Shown here: piece by piece, positions 1 to 8,047 of the stretch
Position numbering within the stretch: position 1 is the first letter of the stretch
How the letters are laid out: each line of letters opens with the position of its first letter
DNA from: JAVVEH01 sp032251435
GTDB taxonomy: Bacteria > Verrucomicrobiota > Lentisphaeria > Oligosphaerales > MVZH01
Direction: 5' to 3'
DNA: 64,000 bases
Assembly: GCA_032251435.1 (NCBI GenBank)
Contig: JAVVEH010000012.1
Coordinates: 30,949-94,948, forward strand
Notes under the pieces: model-generated
The model's input: the letters and a program-made list of their open reading frames with translations, nothing else
Database searches by the model: none
Told to the model about the DNA's origin: nothing
Program-made: the position numbers and the translations under genes

Positions 1-1095
1 TTCTTTGACCAGGAAACCGGGCGTTTGACCCGGATCATCGGGGCGCGGCCCCCCGACGCGCCTCTGGTGGACCTTTACCGCGACTGGATCTCCGCCCACA
101 CGTCCACCGTGCGCTATGGCGTGACATCCGAGCGTTTCGCCATCGACCGCCCGGAAACCAGGCGCGACCCCTTGCTGCGTTTCTTCCTCAATGATTATGA
201 AACCGCTTGCGGCCTGTATAATGAGGCTGTCACCGAAACCGGCAGCGCGTTGAACAAACTGTCGGTCACAGTCGGCGAACTGCCATTTTTCGCGGTCTGG
301 CGAAAGAACGGCGCGTTTTTCCGCACGCCGATGGTCATTGACAACCGGAGCGTCATCGCCGGCGCCCATGCGTGGACTTTGAAAGAGACGGCCAGGGGAT
401 TTGAGTTGCCCGTGGATGAGATGATCAAGGCGGGCGTAAGCGGTGTCGCTGGCAAGGCGTTGTTGCTGGTTCTGCAAGCGCGATCAGGCCCCGGGGGAGA
501 CGCCCTGGCGCTTCCCTACCGCGGTTCCAGTTACATGCCCACCGCCCGCCTGCTTGAAAAAAAATTGGCCCGCGCCAACATTCTGTCAGTACCGGTCAAG
601 CCCGTCTACAGGATCAAACTTAACTTTCCACAAAGTTTACGACACGCTCAAACCATCCTTCAACTGCCCCCTCATCTGGCCCGGTCTTTCGGAGTGACTG
701 AGATTCGGGCGGCGGATTTCGCCGAACAGATGGAGACGGTGTCAACCCAAAATCAGGCCGCTTTGACCGCATGTGAACAGGCGGAAGGACGGCAAGCCCT
801 CATGCGGCGTCTCACCCCGGAGCTGGAGGAAGAAGCGGCCGCCCTGGACAGCCGCCGGAAAGAGGTCGCCCGGAATCCTGAGACCCGCCATCTAGCCGCG
901 GATCTATGGGATGACGTGAAACGTCTCCGCAAGCGTCAGTGGGAAACGTTTATGGATGCCGTGGTGACGTATGTTCACACCGCGGATCTGGACTATTTTA
1001 ACAGCCGGGGAGCGGTGTATCCCTGGAGTCTGGCCATCGGAGGACCGGCCCATTATGACCACGTTATTTCCGCTGCCGAGATTTATGAAGAGTAA
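1..1095 (+). CDS. Unknown protein, 5' end outside the window
   Basis: The reading frame is open from base 1, and the first possible start inside the window is a TTG at 25, so the gene most likely begins upstream. About 364 codons are visible, ending with TAA at 1093-1095. I recognise no family. The C-terminal third (bases about 740-1000) is rich in Glu, Arg, Lys and Ala with heptad-like spacing and is probably helical or coiled coil. There is no membrane segment. The next gene, a methyltransferase, overlaps its stop by 11 bases, so the two are probably co-transcribed and translationally coupled. Confidence 0.6.
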   Translation, partial: FFDQETGRLTRIIGARPPDAPLVDLYRDWISAHTSTVRYGVTSERFAIDRPETRRDPLLRFFLNDYETACGLYNEAVTETGSALNKLSVTVGELPFFAVWRKNGAFFRTPMVIDNRSVIAGAHAWTLKETARGFELPVDEMIKAGVSGVAGKALLLVLQARSGPGGDALALPYRGSSYMPTARLLEKKLARANILSVPVKPVYRIKLNFPQSLRHAQTILQLPPHLARSFGVTEIRAADFAEQMETVSTQNQAALTACEQAEGRQALMRRLTPELEEEAAALDSRRKEVARNPETRHLAADLWDDVKRLRKRQWETFMDAVVTYVHTADLDYFNSRGAVYPWSLAIGGPAHYDHVISAAEIYEE

Positions 1096-1729
1096 AAAAG
1101 ACCTGATCCGACGACATTACGAACCGCTTGTGCGCCCCGGCGCCAGTCATCATGAGATGCTTGACTGGGGAAGCCGGGAGGCGCAACTCGCCCGTTTCCG
1201 CGTGCTGGCGGAGCGCCTGAAAGCTGAAGGGTTGTTCACGACAAACCGCCCCCCTTCCTTGTTGGATGTGGGGTGCGGGATCACGGATTTGAAAACGTTT
1301 CTTGACACCGAGGGCCTGTCTGTGGATTATACCGGCGTGGATATCACCCCGGCCATTCTGGACCAGGCGCGGACAAAACATCCGGACCGTAAAATTATTC
1401 AAGCTGATGTGTTCAAAGATCCGCCTTTTCCGGCCGCCGCTTTTGACGTGGTGTTCTGCTCTGGAACGCTGAATCTCAAACTGGGCAACAACGCCGTTTT
1501 CGCCGCCGAGGCGTTAGCGGCCATGCGGAAACTGGCCGGGAAGCTGCTGGTGGTTAATTTCCTGCACCAGCGGACACGGAAAAAATTTTCTCAGTGCCAC
1601 TACTACTCGCCTGACACCATCCGTGAGACCGCCCGGCGGGTGGCCGCGCCGTTTCTAGATCTGGCCGTGATTGATGATTACCTTGAAAACGATTTCACCC
1701 TCGCCATCCGAATCAATGGGGACGCTTAA
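1085..1729 (+). CDS. Class I SAM-dependent methyltransferase
   Basis: The product has 214 residues from the ATG at 1085. A start at 1055 in the same frame would add ten residues but would deepen the overlap with the preceding gene. Motif I (LLDVGCGITDL) lies near residue 59, followed by an acidic strand-2 end (YTGVDI) and an AADVF-like segment (IQADVFKD), the usual order in class I Rossmann methyltransferases. Then comes FDVVFCSGTLNL at the motif IV position. It should transfer a methyl group from S-adenosylmethionine; the acceptor cannot be read from the sequence. Translational coupling to the unknown upstream gene suggests a shared role. Confidence 0.8.
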   Translation: MKSKKDLIRRHYEPLVRPGASHHEMLDWGSREAQLARFRVLAERLKAEGLFTTNRPPSLLDVGCGITDLKTFLDTEGLSVDYTGVDITPAILDQARTKHPDRKIIQADVFKDPPFPAAAFDVVFCSGTLNLKLGNNAVFAAEALAAMRKLAGKLLVVNFLHQRTRKKFSQCHYYSPDTIRETARRVAAPFLDLAVIDDYLENDFTLAIRINGDA

Positions 1730-1776
1730 TCCGTTTATCCCTTGAGTCTTCCGTGAATGACCAGCGGGCGGCGGAA

Positions 1777-2643
1777 CTATCGTGTCGCCAGTCGGCAAAA
1801 CTCCCGGGGAGACTGCCCGGTGGCTTTTTTGAACCATTTGGAGAAGTGGGAGAGATACTGGAATCCCAGGGCATGGGCAATCGATTTGATGCTGGAATGG
1901 CTCATCCGGAGACGATGACAGGCCTCTTCCTGCCGCCGGTGCTCATAATACTGTTTAGGCGTTGCCTGAAGGTATTCGTTAAACAGGTGGCTCAGGTGGC
2001 TGAGACTCAAGCCGACCTGACCGGCTAGACCTTCCAGATCCAGCGGTTCCGAAAGCCGGTGGCTATCGATAAGGTGAAGGGCCTCAATGACCCGGTCGTC
2101 GATATCATAGCGGCCGGTCGGAAAAATGTCACGCGCCACCAGCGTGTCGACCAGGATCAGTAACCAGTCATTGAGGATGCGCTCGAGCTGTAGAAACTGC
2201 CGGTAGTTGATCGGCATCTGCCGGACATCCCATTTGACCGGCGAGACTGTTTTTAAAATACGGGCCATCTGCTTTGCCTTGCGCTCGAGAGCGGGTTCTT
2301 CACAGGCATCAAAAACCAGTGGCAGCCCTTTTTCCAGCCACTGGGTGCCATCGGGCCAAACCGCCTCGAAAGCAACCGACAATAGATGGCTGTCGCTTCT
2401 GAAAGACTGCAGGCGCTGTCCGGGTCTGACAATCAACCACTGGCCGGGCTCCGCCCGCCAGACGTTTTCACCATACTGCACCTGAGCCCACCCCGAACGC
2501 ACCAGCCAGGCCCCGCTGTTGGAGAGCCCACTGCTACGATAGACCGGGCCAACCTTCTCCTGGTGAATGGAATGATCGTAACACCACAGCAGATGCGTGC
2601 GCAAGTGAAGCCAGTCGCGGTAGAGCTGATTGTTTTTGCCCAT
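1777..2643 (-). CDS. AraC family transcriptional regulator
   Basis: A 288-residue protein with a cupin-like N-terminal sensing half (about residues 20-130) and a C-terminal double helix-turn-helix of the AraC/XylS type (about 190-288). Typical features are the LAGQVGLSLSHLSHLF first helix-turn-helix and IAHALGFQYLSHFSKWFKK second one, followed by TGQSPREF. Members usually bind a sugar or related ligand and activate carbon-use genes. The gene diverges from the PEP-CTERM gene and lies 2.4 kb from the polysaccharide-use genes, so control of one or both is plausible. The ligand is unknown. A near-consensus promoter lies upstream at 2687-2714. Confidence 0.9.
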   Translation of the reverse strand: MGKNNQLYRDWLHLRTHLLWCYDHSIHQEKVGPVYRSSGLSNSGAWLVRSGWAQVQYGENVWRAEPGQWLIVRPGQRLQSFRSDSHLLSVAFEAVWPDGTQWLEKGLPLVFDACEEPALERKAKQMARILKTVSPVKWDVRQMPINYRQFLQLERILNDWLLILVDTLVARDIFPTGRYDIDDRVIEALHLIDSHRLSEPLDLEGLAGQVGLSLSHLSHLFNEYLQATPKQYYEHRRQEEACHRLRMSHSSIKSIAHALGFQYLSHFSKWFKKATGQSPREFCRLATR

Positions 2644-2686
2644 GTGTTCTGTACCTTTTTTGTCTAAAATCTAAAAATAATGAGAA

Positions 2687-2714
2687 AGTATAACTTTTAA
2701 AAAAGTATTGTCAA
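2687..2714 (-). promoter_or_regulatory. Predicted sigma-70 promoter of the AraC gene
   Basis: On the reverse strand a TTGACA box (2714-2709) and a TATACT box (2692-2687) are separated by 16 bases. Transcription would start near 2680, about 35 bases before the AraC start at 2643. The match to the consensus is strong; activity is inferred. Confidence 0.55.
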
Positions 2715-2724
2715 GTTTTCATGG

Positions 2725-2753
2725 TTGTCTGGACGATCAGTGGCAACTAGAAT
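2725..2753 (+). promoter_or_regulatory. Predicted promoter of the PEP-CTERM gene
   Basis: TTGTCT (2725-2730) and TAGAAT (2748-2753) are separated by 17 bases. This places transcription near 2760, with a leader of about 65 bases before the ATG at 2826. It lies back to back with the AraC promoter, so the regulator could act on both. Confidence 0.4.
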
Positions 2754-2825
2754 AATAAGGTGTTTTTGATCAACCGCGTTGGATGTATGCAGGCGGTTTC
2801 GCCTAACCCAAATGGAGACAACACA

Positions 2826-3677
2826 ATGAACAGACATCTTCTCAGCTCAGCCCTTGTTTTCGCCTTCGCATTTTTGCCTATGGTCCTGAAGCCGGTCAAT
2901 GCGACTGCGGCCACCATCGTCACCGAAAATTTCGGCGGTGGTACCGGCAATCTTAACGGAACCACTGCCGACACGTTTGACGCTGCAATTACTACTGTCG
3001 GCGGATCGGCTACCTGGGTCGCAGACACTACTGCTGGTGCAACTTCTCTTTTCCAAGCTGACGGCGTCATCAACTATGTCACAGGGTTCGGTGCGGCGAC
3101 CGCGTTTCTTAATATGGGCAGTTACATAAACGATGCTAAAGGGACATCGAACGGCTTGTTCACCCTTTCAGCCACAATAAACTCGACCAGGGCTTCTAAT
3201 GTTTGGGTCTCTCTCGGGTTTTTCGACTCGCCCACAACGCTTTCGTCTTTTACCTCCACCGGACTAGGGACCATTATCCAGCGGAGCCCTGGATATCTAA
3301 ATGGTGGAACCGGAAGTACGGGATTGCAGGAATTGGACATGTGGGGGGGGGCTGGCACGGGTACGGGAGGCGTTGACGGACCAGAGCTTGCATCAGGCCC
3401 TCAGCTTGTGACCATTGTGCTCGATCTGAGAACCCATAACAATACAGACGATTTTGGAACCGTCACCTGGTATGACGGGACCACTGCTGGTACGAACCTT
3501 GGAAGTTATGACTATCTGGCTGACAATTCATTTGACGCCATCGGGATATCTCAAGCAGGCAGCGACGGCACGGTCGCCGGACTCACACTTGAGCAATTCC
3601 AAGTCCCCGAGCCCTCCACCGCCATTTTGGCCGGGCTGGGTCTGGCCGGACTGAGCCTCCGTCGGCGGCGGCGGTGA
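2826..3677 (+). CDS. PEP-CTERM sorted secreted protein
   Basis: The product has 283 residues. The ATG at 2826 is chosen because GGAGA lies just upstream and a signal peptide follows directly (MNRHLLSSALVFAFAF, cleavage probably after NATAA). The start at 2760 would bury the signal. The body is rich in Gly, Thr, Ser and Asn, as expected of an extracellular beta-sandwich. The C-terminus is a full PEP-CTERM sorting signal: VPEPSTAILAG, a short hydrophobic helix (LGLAGLSL), then RRRRR. Such proteins are processed by exosortase and released to the surface or matrix. No exosortase gene is in the window. Ligand or enzyme activity is not apparent. Confidence 0.85.
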   Translation: MNRHLLSSALVFAFAFLPMVLKPVNATAATIVTENFGGGTGNLNGTTADTFDAAITTVGGSATWVADTTAGATSLFQADGVINYVTGFGAATAFLNMGSYINDAKGTSNGLFTLSATINSTRASNVWVSLGFFDSPTTLSSFTSTGLGTIIQRSPGYLNGGTGSTGLQELDMWGGAGTGTGGVDGPELASGPQLVTIVLDLRTHNNTDDFGTVTWYDGTTAGTNLGSYDYLADNSFDAIGISQAGSDGTVAGLTLEQFQVPEPSTAILAGLGLAGLSLRRRRR

Positions 3678-3690
3678 GGATATGGCTGAG

Positions 3691-3736
3691 TGGGTAGATA
3701 GTTGATGGGTAGATGGTTGAATGGGTAGATAGTTAA
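3691..3736 (+). repeat. Three tandem copies of a 15-16 base unit
   Basis: Copies of TGGGTAGATAGTTGA (or close variants) stand at 3691-3705, 3706-3721 and 3722-3736, just after the PEP-CTERM stop. This is non-coding simple-repeat DNA. Confidence 0.8.
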
Positions 3737-3947
3737 CGAAGAGCCGACACCGCCGCAGGCAGAGGCCGACCCACTGGATCGGCAGTGATCCCGCTAAGCG
3801 GGAGAACGGCAAAAGTCGGCACACCAACTTTTCGAAGAGCCGACTGGCCTCCAAAGGCGGATCCGCCTCAGGCGGAAAGTCGGTACACCAACGGGGAAGG
3901 GTACGATACTTGCATATGGCTGGCGGGTTATGTTGGTGTACCGGCTT
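3737..3947. repeat. Composite spacer repeat with a long hairpin
   Basis: Two related blocks each begin with CGAAGAGCCGAC (about 3737 and 3834) and end with AAGTCGG(C/T)ACACCAAC (near 3830 and at 3877-3892). The second end is complementary, with one mismatch over 16 bases, to 3932-3947, giving a hairpin with a 39-base loop. A perfect 12-base palindrome, GGCGGATCCGCC, lies near 3857. The text ACCGCC..AGGCAGAG..CCG also resembles the duplicated unit at 63723-63813, so this may be a dispersed element of the genome. Confidence 0.5.
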
Positions 3948-4008
3948 CAGCCGGAAAGGGACCCCGTTTTTTGCCTGAAATACATTCTGGAGGTATTCCA
4001 ACAATCCT

Positions 4009-5010
4009 ATGAGTACTCATCCCCCGTTATTTACTCGCATGATGGCGACGCCCGACGACGGTCGAAAGCAAGTTAGAAACCTGTCTACCCTTATCGAGCG
4101 TCTCGTGGCCTGCCCGCCTCATTGTGGAGCTTCTTCCAGGAAGCGGAACTTTGGGCGAGAGCAGTTCACTTTAATAGAACTGCTCGTGGCTTGCAGGCCG
4201 AAGCTAAGAAGCGGCTCCAGCCGCAGAGAGCGAAGGCCAACTCTGTGGAGCTTCACGCTCATCGAGCTTCTCGCATGCCAGCCGGAGCTCAACGAGCGAA
4301 GGCAAGTTCGGTCAAGATTCACCTTGATCGAACTGTTGGTTGTCATCGCCATCATCGGCATTCTAGCCAGCCTGCTGCTGCCGGCCCTGGGTCGGGCGAG
4401 AGACAAGGCATTGGACATCAAGTGTCTCGCCAATCAGCGCAGTTGCGCGCTGGCCATACTTACCTATGCCGAAGACAACAATGGCTGGATGCCCTACTCC
4501 GATTCAATCGGGCTATTTCCCGACACCTATTACAGCATCAGTCCCAAGCGCGATCTTATCCCGCTCCTGGCCCCGTATATACAGAGTTTTGCCGTCTGGC
4601 AATGCACGCGGATTGGAGAGGCGGCGCTCATCAATGATCCCGCCAACGACGCCTCAATCCAACGGCGGGGCACCTATAGCTACTGGGGATATCTCAGTGG
4701 AATCGGTGGCACCGTGCTTCCCGGACGTCTCGAACAGCAGTCGTCGATGAACGCCGTTGTTTCCGATGTGGCCTATACTTGGTCCGGCAACTGGCGGACG
4801 ACGCACGATGCCGGACCGGGTTCACTGCGGACTCCGTACAGTGACATGCCCTCTTTCCAGCTCTATTTTAATGGATTCCCAGCCGGTGTCAATCAAGTCT
4901 ATGCCGACGGGCACGGTGCCTGGTCCGACGGTGATGAATTGAAGTATCTTTATAGCAACGGCAGCATGCCATGCTACGGTGCGGGAGATACCGTCTTAAG
5001 CGGGCCGTAA
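4009..5010 (+). CDS. Pseudopilin-like secreted protein with repeated leader motif
   Basis: The protein has 333 residues. The true type II secretion/type IV pilin leader is at about 104-125 (FTLIELLVVIAIIGILAS, followed by LLLPALGRARDKA), the form common in Lentisphaerota and Kiritimatiellota. The C-terminal part has VYADGHGAWSDG, matching the H-x-DG end of these proteins. Unusually, degenerate copies of the leader precede it: TLIERLVAC (27-35), FTLIELLVAC (53-62) and FTLIELLAC (82-90), each followed by a basic linker. No ATG, GTG or TTG lies just before the real leader, so translation must run through the copies or start elsewhere. GGAGG at 3989 is about 15 bases from the ATG, which is long. 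A minor pseudopilin or surface protein role is inferred. Confidence 0.75.
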   Translation: MSTHPPLFTRMMATPDDGRKQVRNLSTLIERLVACPPHCGASSRKRNFGREQFTLIELLVACRPKLRSGSSRRERRPTLWSFTLIELLACQPELNERRQVRSRFTLIELLVVIAIIGILASLLLPALGRARDKALDIKCLANQRSCALAILTYAEDNNGWMPYSDSIGLFPDTYYSISPKRDLIPLLAPYIQSFAVWQCTRIGEAALINDPANDASIQRRGTYSYWGYLSGIGGTVLPGRLEQQSSMNAVVSDVAYTWSGNWRTTHDAGPGSLRTPYSDMPSFQLYFNGFPAGVNQVYADGHGAWSDGDELKYLYSNGSMPCYGAGDTVLSGP

Positions 5011-5084
5011 AAGGACAGCGTGCCACTTTTTGCCGCCCGTGGCGTCTCTCTTGAAAAACAATAACCTAGACAAGGAACAGATGA

Positions 5085-8042
5085 ATGACATTTTGGCTAG
5101 GAAATCCAAGCATTCGACGACAGTACAATGGCACGGCTTATAAGAACGCAATAAATTGGGCCCGACGGACCCTCTGCCGGCTTGGCGCGATCTCTGTGAG
5201 TCTTCTTTTAACGGGAGTTTTTCCAGCCATGGGACAGACGCTTACAAACGACCATTGGTCCATTGAACGGCTTGATGTCGACACCGTGCGGCTCACCGGT
5301 CCGGACGGCGCATCGGCCGAGTTCGACATCGTGTTCCGCGTGTTCCTTGCAACCCGTGATCCCAAACCCGCCAAAACCGAAGTTGCCGGCACCAACTACA
5401 AAGGCGCGACCTCCTGGATTTCCTCGGTGCCCGATGCAAACAGTGGCATCGGCAACGGCGACAACCAGGATCAGGGCGACGGCTTTGATCCCACCGTCGT
5501 GACCAGCCCCGGCAAACGAACCGCAAATCTGTTTGCGGCCGCCGTCTCGCAGGAGATTCGTCCAATTGCGGACAACGTCGAAACCGATGGAATTGTCTAT
5601 CAGTTTGGAAAAGATTCAGCGTTCGTATTTTCGGCGAAACTGGGATTTGATGCAGAGACGAAGATTCCCCTTCTGACCACGACCCTGACGGCTGCTACGG
5701 ACGCCTGCTACTCCGTAGCCTACACGGGCGCCCCCGCCACCCCCTTCGCCGATACCGAGCAGATTTGGCAGCCGCTGATCTGGCAGGAACGGCGGTTTCC
5801 GGCGACCAGCTACCTCACAGCAGCCTATCATTGTCCGGTTCCTTCAGCTCTCGTGACCCGGGGGGAGCAAACGGTGGGGGTCGTGGCTCACCCCGCAGAA
5901 TTTCCCTTCATGCCGTTGCCGGTTTTCGAGAATTCCCGTTTCGGAGTCGCCGTGAGAAACCAAGATGGTGACGCCCAACCGATTCTGGCCGCGCCCATTC
6001 TCGGGGGCGCCGGATCGAAGCTGAAGGCGGGGGCTTCGACCCGTTTTCGCTTCTGTCCGTTTGTGGTCAAGGGGGACACGACTGTCGCCTTTGAAAAAAT
6101 AGCGCGGGATATCTACGACTTCCGCGATGTGCGCCACAATCAGATCGGCTCTCTGAATGAAGCGTTTGAAAATATGGTGGCCTACGGGATGTCCGCCTAC
6201 AGCCATTTTCAAGAGAGTGAAAAGGGGTGCAGCTACGCCACCGACGCGCCGGGGACGATCAAGAACGTCTCGTCGCTCAGCCCGCTTGACATTGCCCTGA
6301 CCACCGACAGCCGGGAAATCTGGCAGCGGCGTGCTTATCCGTATATCGAATACATGCTCTCCCGGGAAAAATTTCTCTTCACCACCGATGAATCCCAGAA
6401 GATTCAGAGCCCGTCCTACACCTTAAGGGGGCCTGCGGCACCTGTTTCAGAGCTGGTTTCGCTCTACCGGGTCAGCAACCAGGCGGCGGGCGGGTTGCTG
6501 GCGCTTGCCAAGTCGGAATTCGCCAGCAGCCGGGTGCGCAATCTGGAGGTCTCCCAAAAAGGGGACGCCTGGCAGAATGCCCTGCATCTCTACCGGGCCA
6601 CTGGCGAAGACGCCTATCTGGCAAGCGCCATCACGGGCGCGGACGACTACATTGCCCGCCGGATCGAAGACCTGCCCGAAGGATTCGACGATCCGGACGC
6701 GGCGTTTAATTTCTGGATTGGTTATGCCCCCCGGTTCGTTGATCTCATGTGGATATATGAGGTCACCAGGGAAGAACGATTCCTCGATGCGGCATGGAAG
6801 GCCGCGCGTTTCTACGCCATGCACTGCTGGATGGCTCCGCGGATCCCCGACACCGATGTCACTGTCAACAAAGGTGGGAAAGCACCTGTTTACTGGTATC
6901 TGGCCAAACGGACAAAAGGACCGATAAAGATTCCCGAGGAGACTGTTCCGGCCTGGCGGGTTTCAGCCCAGGGGCTGACCTGTGAGTCCTCCGCCACCAG
7001 CACCGGACACCGGGCCATCTTCATGGCCAACTTCGCACCCTACTTCCTGCGCTTGGCCTGGCTGAAAAACGATGATTTCCTGCGCGATATCGCGCGCGGC
7101 GCGATGGTCGGGCGCTGGATGAACTTCCCCGGATACCACATGAACACGGAACGGACAACCGTCTATGAAAAACCGGACTATCCGCTGCGCCCATTCGAGG
7201 AACTGAGCTACAATTCATTTCATTTCAATCACATCTGGCCACTGATGTCGATTGTTCTGGATTACCTGGTGACCGATGCTGTCACCCGTTCGGACGGCGC
7301 CATCGCTTTCGAGCGTGAGTTTATCGAGGGGTACGCCTATCTACAGAGCAGTTTCTACGGCATGCGGCCAGGGCACTTCTATGGGGAAAAACCCGTCTAT
7401 CTGTGGATGCCGCGCGGTTTGGTTGACGTATCGACATCCGAGGTGAATTATATTGTAGCCCGTGGATCAAAAAGTCTTTGTCTGGCATTTTGCAGCCAGG
7501 GATTTGAGTCCGGAGCGGCCACCGTGACGCTGAACACAAAGCTTGTGCCGGCATTGGCTGACTCCACAAAAACAGCCCGTGTCTGGGTGAATAATAAACC
7601 TGCGACGCCGGTTGAGGTCGTCAACGGACGTTTTTCAATCCAGGTGCCTGCCAAAGGCATCGTAGCACTGGTCATCGACGGCGTTGATGTGCATCCATCC
7701 TTCCAGGAGGGGTTTGCTGATCTTGGAGAGAATGATGTGTGGCGCGACGCCTATGTCGAATTTGCGGATCCCGCGGCCCGGGCTCTGGTGCTGAATTTCG
7801 GTTCCGCCTACCGCTCTCTCTATGTCTATCTCAAAGACAGCAAGCGTGATTATGCATCTGTTCGTCTTTACTGCACCATCGGAGATCGTGAACTAAAACA
7901 GGTTGACAACGACTTCCCCTGGGAGTTTACTGTGCCATTGACAGCGGACGATAAACAGATTAACTTTGTGGTCGAGGGCACGCGTCCTGACGGAACGGTC
8001 GTCAGGCTCGCGGCGGACACTCTACCCGGCGGGGCGAAATAA
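5085..8042 (+). CDS. Large secreted protein, probable alpha-toroid glycosidase-like
   Basis: The product has 985 residues. AAGGA (5072-5076) stands eight bases before the ATG. A long basic N-region precedes a hydrophobic stretch (about 34-48), so export is likely, with cleavage near AMG-Q. Residues 50-330 look like a beta-sandwich. Residues about 350-780 are helical with many aromatic residues (FNFWIGYAPRFVDLMWIYE, YNSFHFNHIWPL), resembling the six-hairpin (alpha/alpha) barrels of glycosidases and polysaccharide lyases. The end (about 800-985) is again beta-rich. I cannot assign a CAZy family. It heads a run of secreted carbohydrate genes and ends five bases before the esterase, so a role in polysaccharide breakdown is likely. 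Confidence 0.65.
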   Translation: MTFWLGNPSIRRQYNGTAYKNAINWARRTLCRLGAISVSLLLTGVFPAMGQTLTNDHWSIERLDVDTVRLTGPDGASAEFDIVFRVFLATRDPKPAKTEVAGTNYKGATSWISSVPDANSGIGNGDNQDQGDGFDPTVVTSPGKRTANLFAAAVSQEIRPIADNVETDGIVYQFGKDSAFVFSAKLGFDAETKIPLLTTTLTAATDACYSVAYTGAPATPFADTEQIWQPLIWQERRFPATSYLTAAYHCPVPSALVTRGEQTVGVVAHPAEFPFMPLPVFENSRFGVAVRNQDGDAQPILAAPILGGAGSKLKAGASTRFRFCPFVVKGDTTVAFEKIARDIYDFRDVRHNQIGSLNEAFENMVAYGMSAYSHFQESEKGCSYATDAPGTIKNVSSLSPLDIALTTDSREIWQRRAYPYIEYMLSREKFLFTTDESQKIQSPSYTLRGPAAPVSELVSLYRVSNQAAGGLLALAKSEFASSRVRNLEVSQKGDAWQNALHLYRATGEDAYLASAITGADDYIARRIEDLPEGFDDPDAAFNFWIGYAPRFVDLMWIYEVTREERFLDAAWKAARFYAMHCWMAPRIPDTDVTVNKGGKAPVYWYLAKRTKGPIKIPEETVPAWRVSAQGLTCESSATSTGHRAIFMANFAPYFLRLAWLKNDDFLRDIARGAMVGRWMNFPGYHMNTERTTVYEKPDYPLRPFEELSYNSFHFNHIWPLMSIVLDYLVTDAVTRSDGAIAFEREFIEGYAYLQSSFYGMRPGHFYGEKPVYLWMPRGLVDVSTSEVNYIVARGSKSLCLAFCSQGFESGAATVTLNTKLVPALADSTKTARVWVNNKPATPVEVVNGRFSIQVPAKGIVALVIDGVDVHPSFQEGFADLGENDVWRDAYVEFADPAARALVLNFGSAYRSLYVYLKDSKRDYASVRLYCTIGDRELKQVDNDFPWEFTVPLTADDKQINFVVEGTRPDGTVVRLAADTLPGGAK

Positions 8043-8047
8043 GGGAC

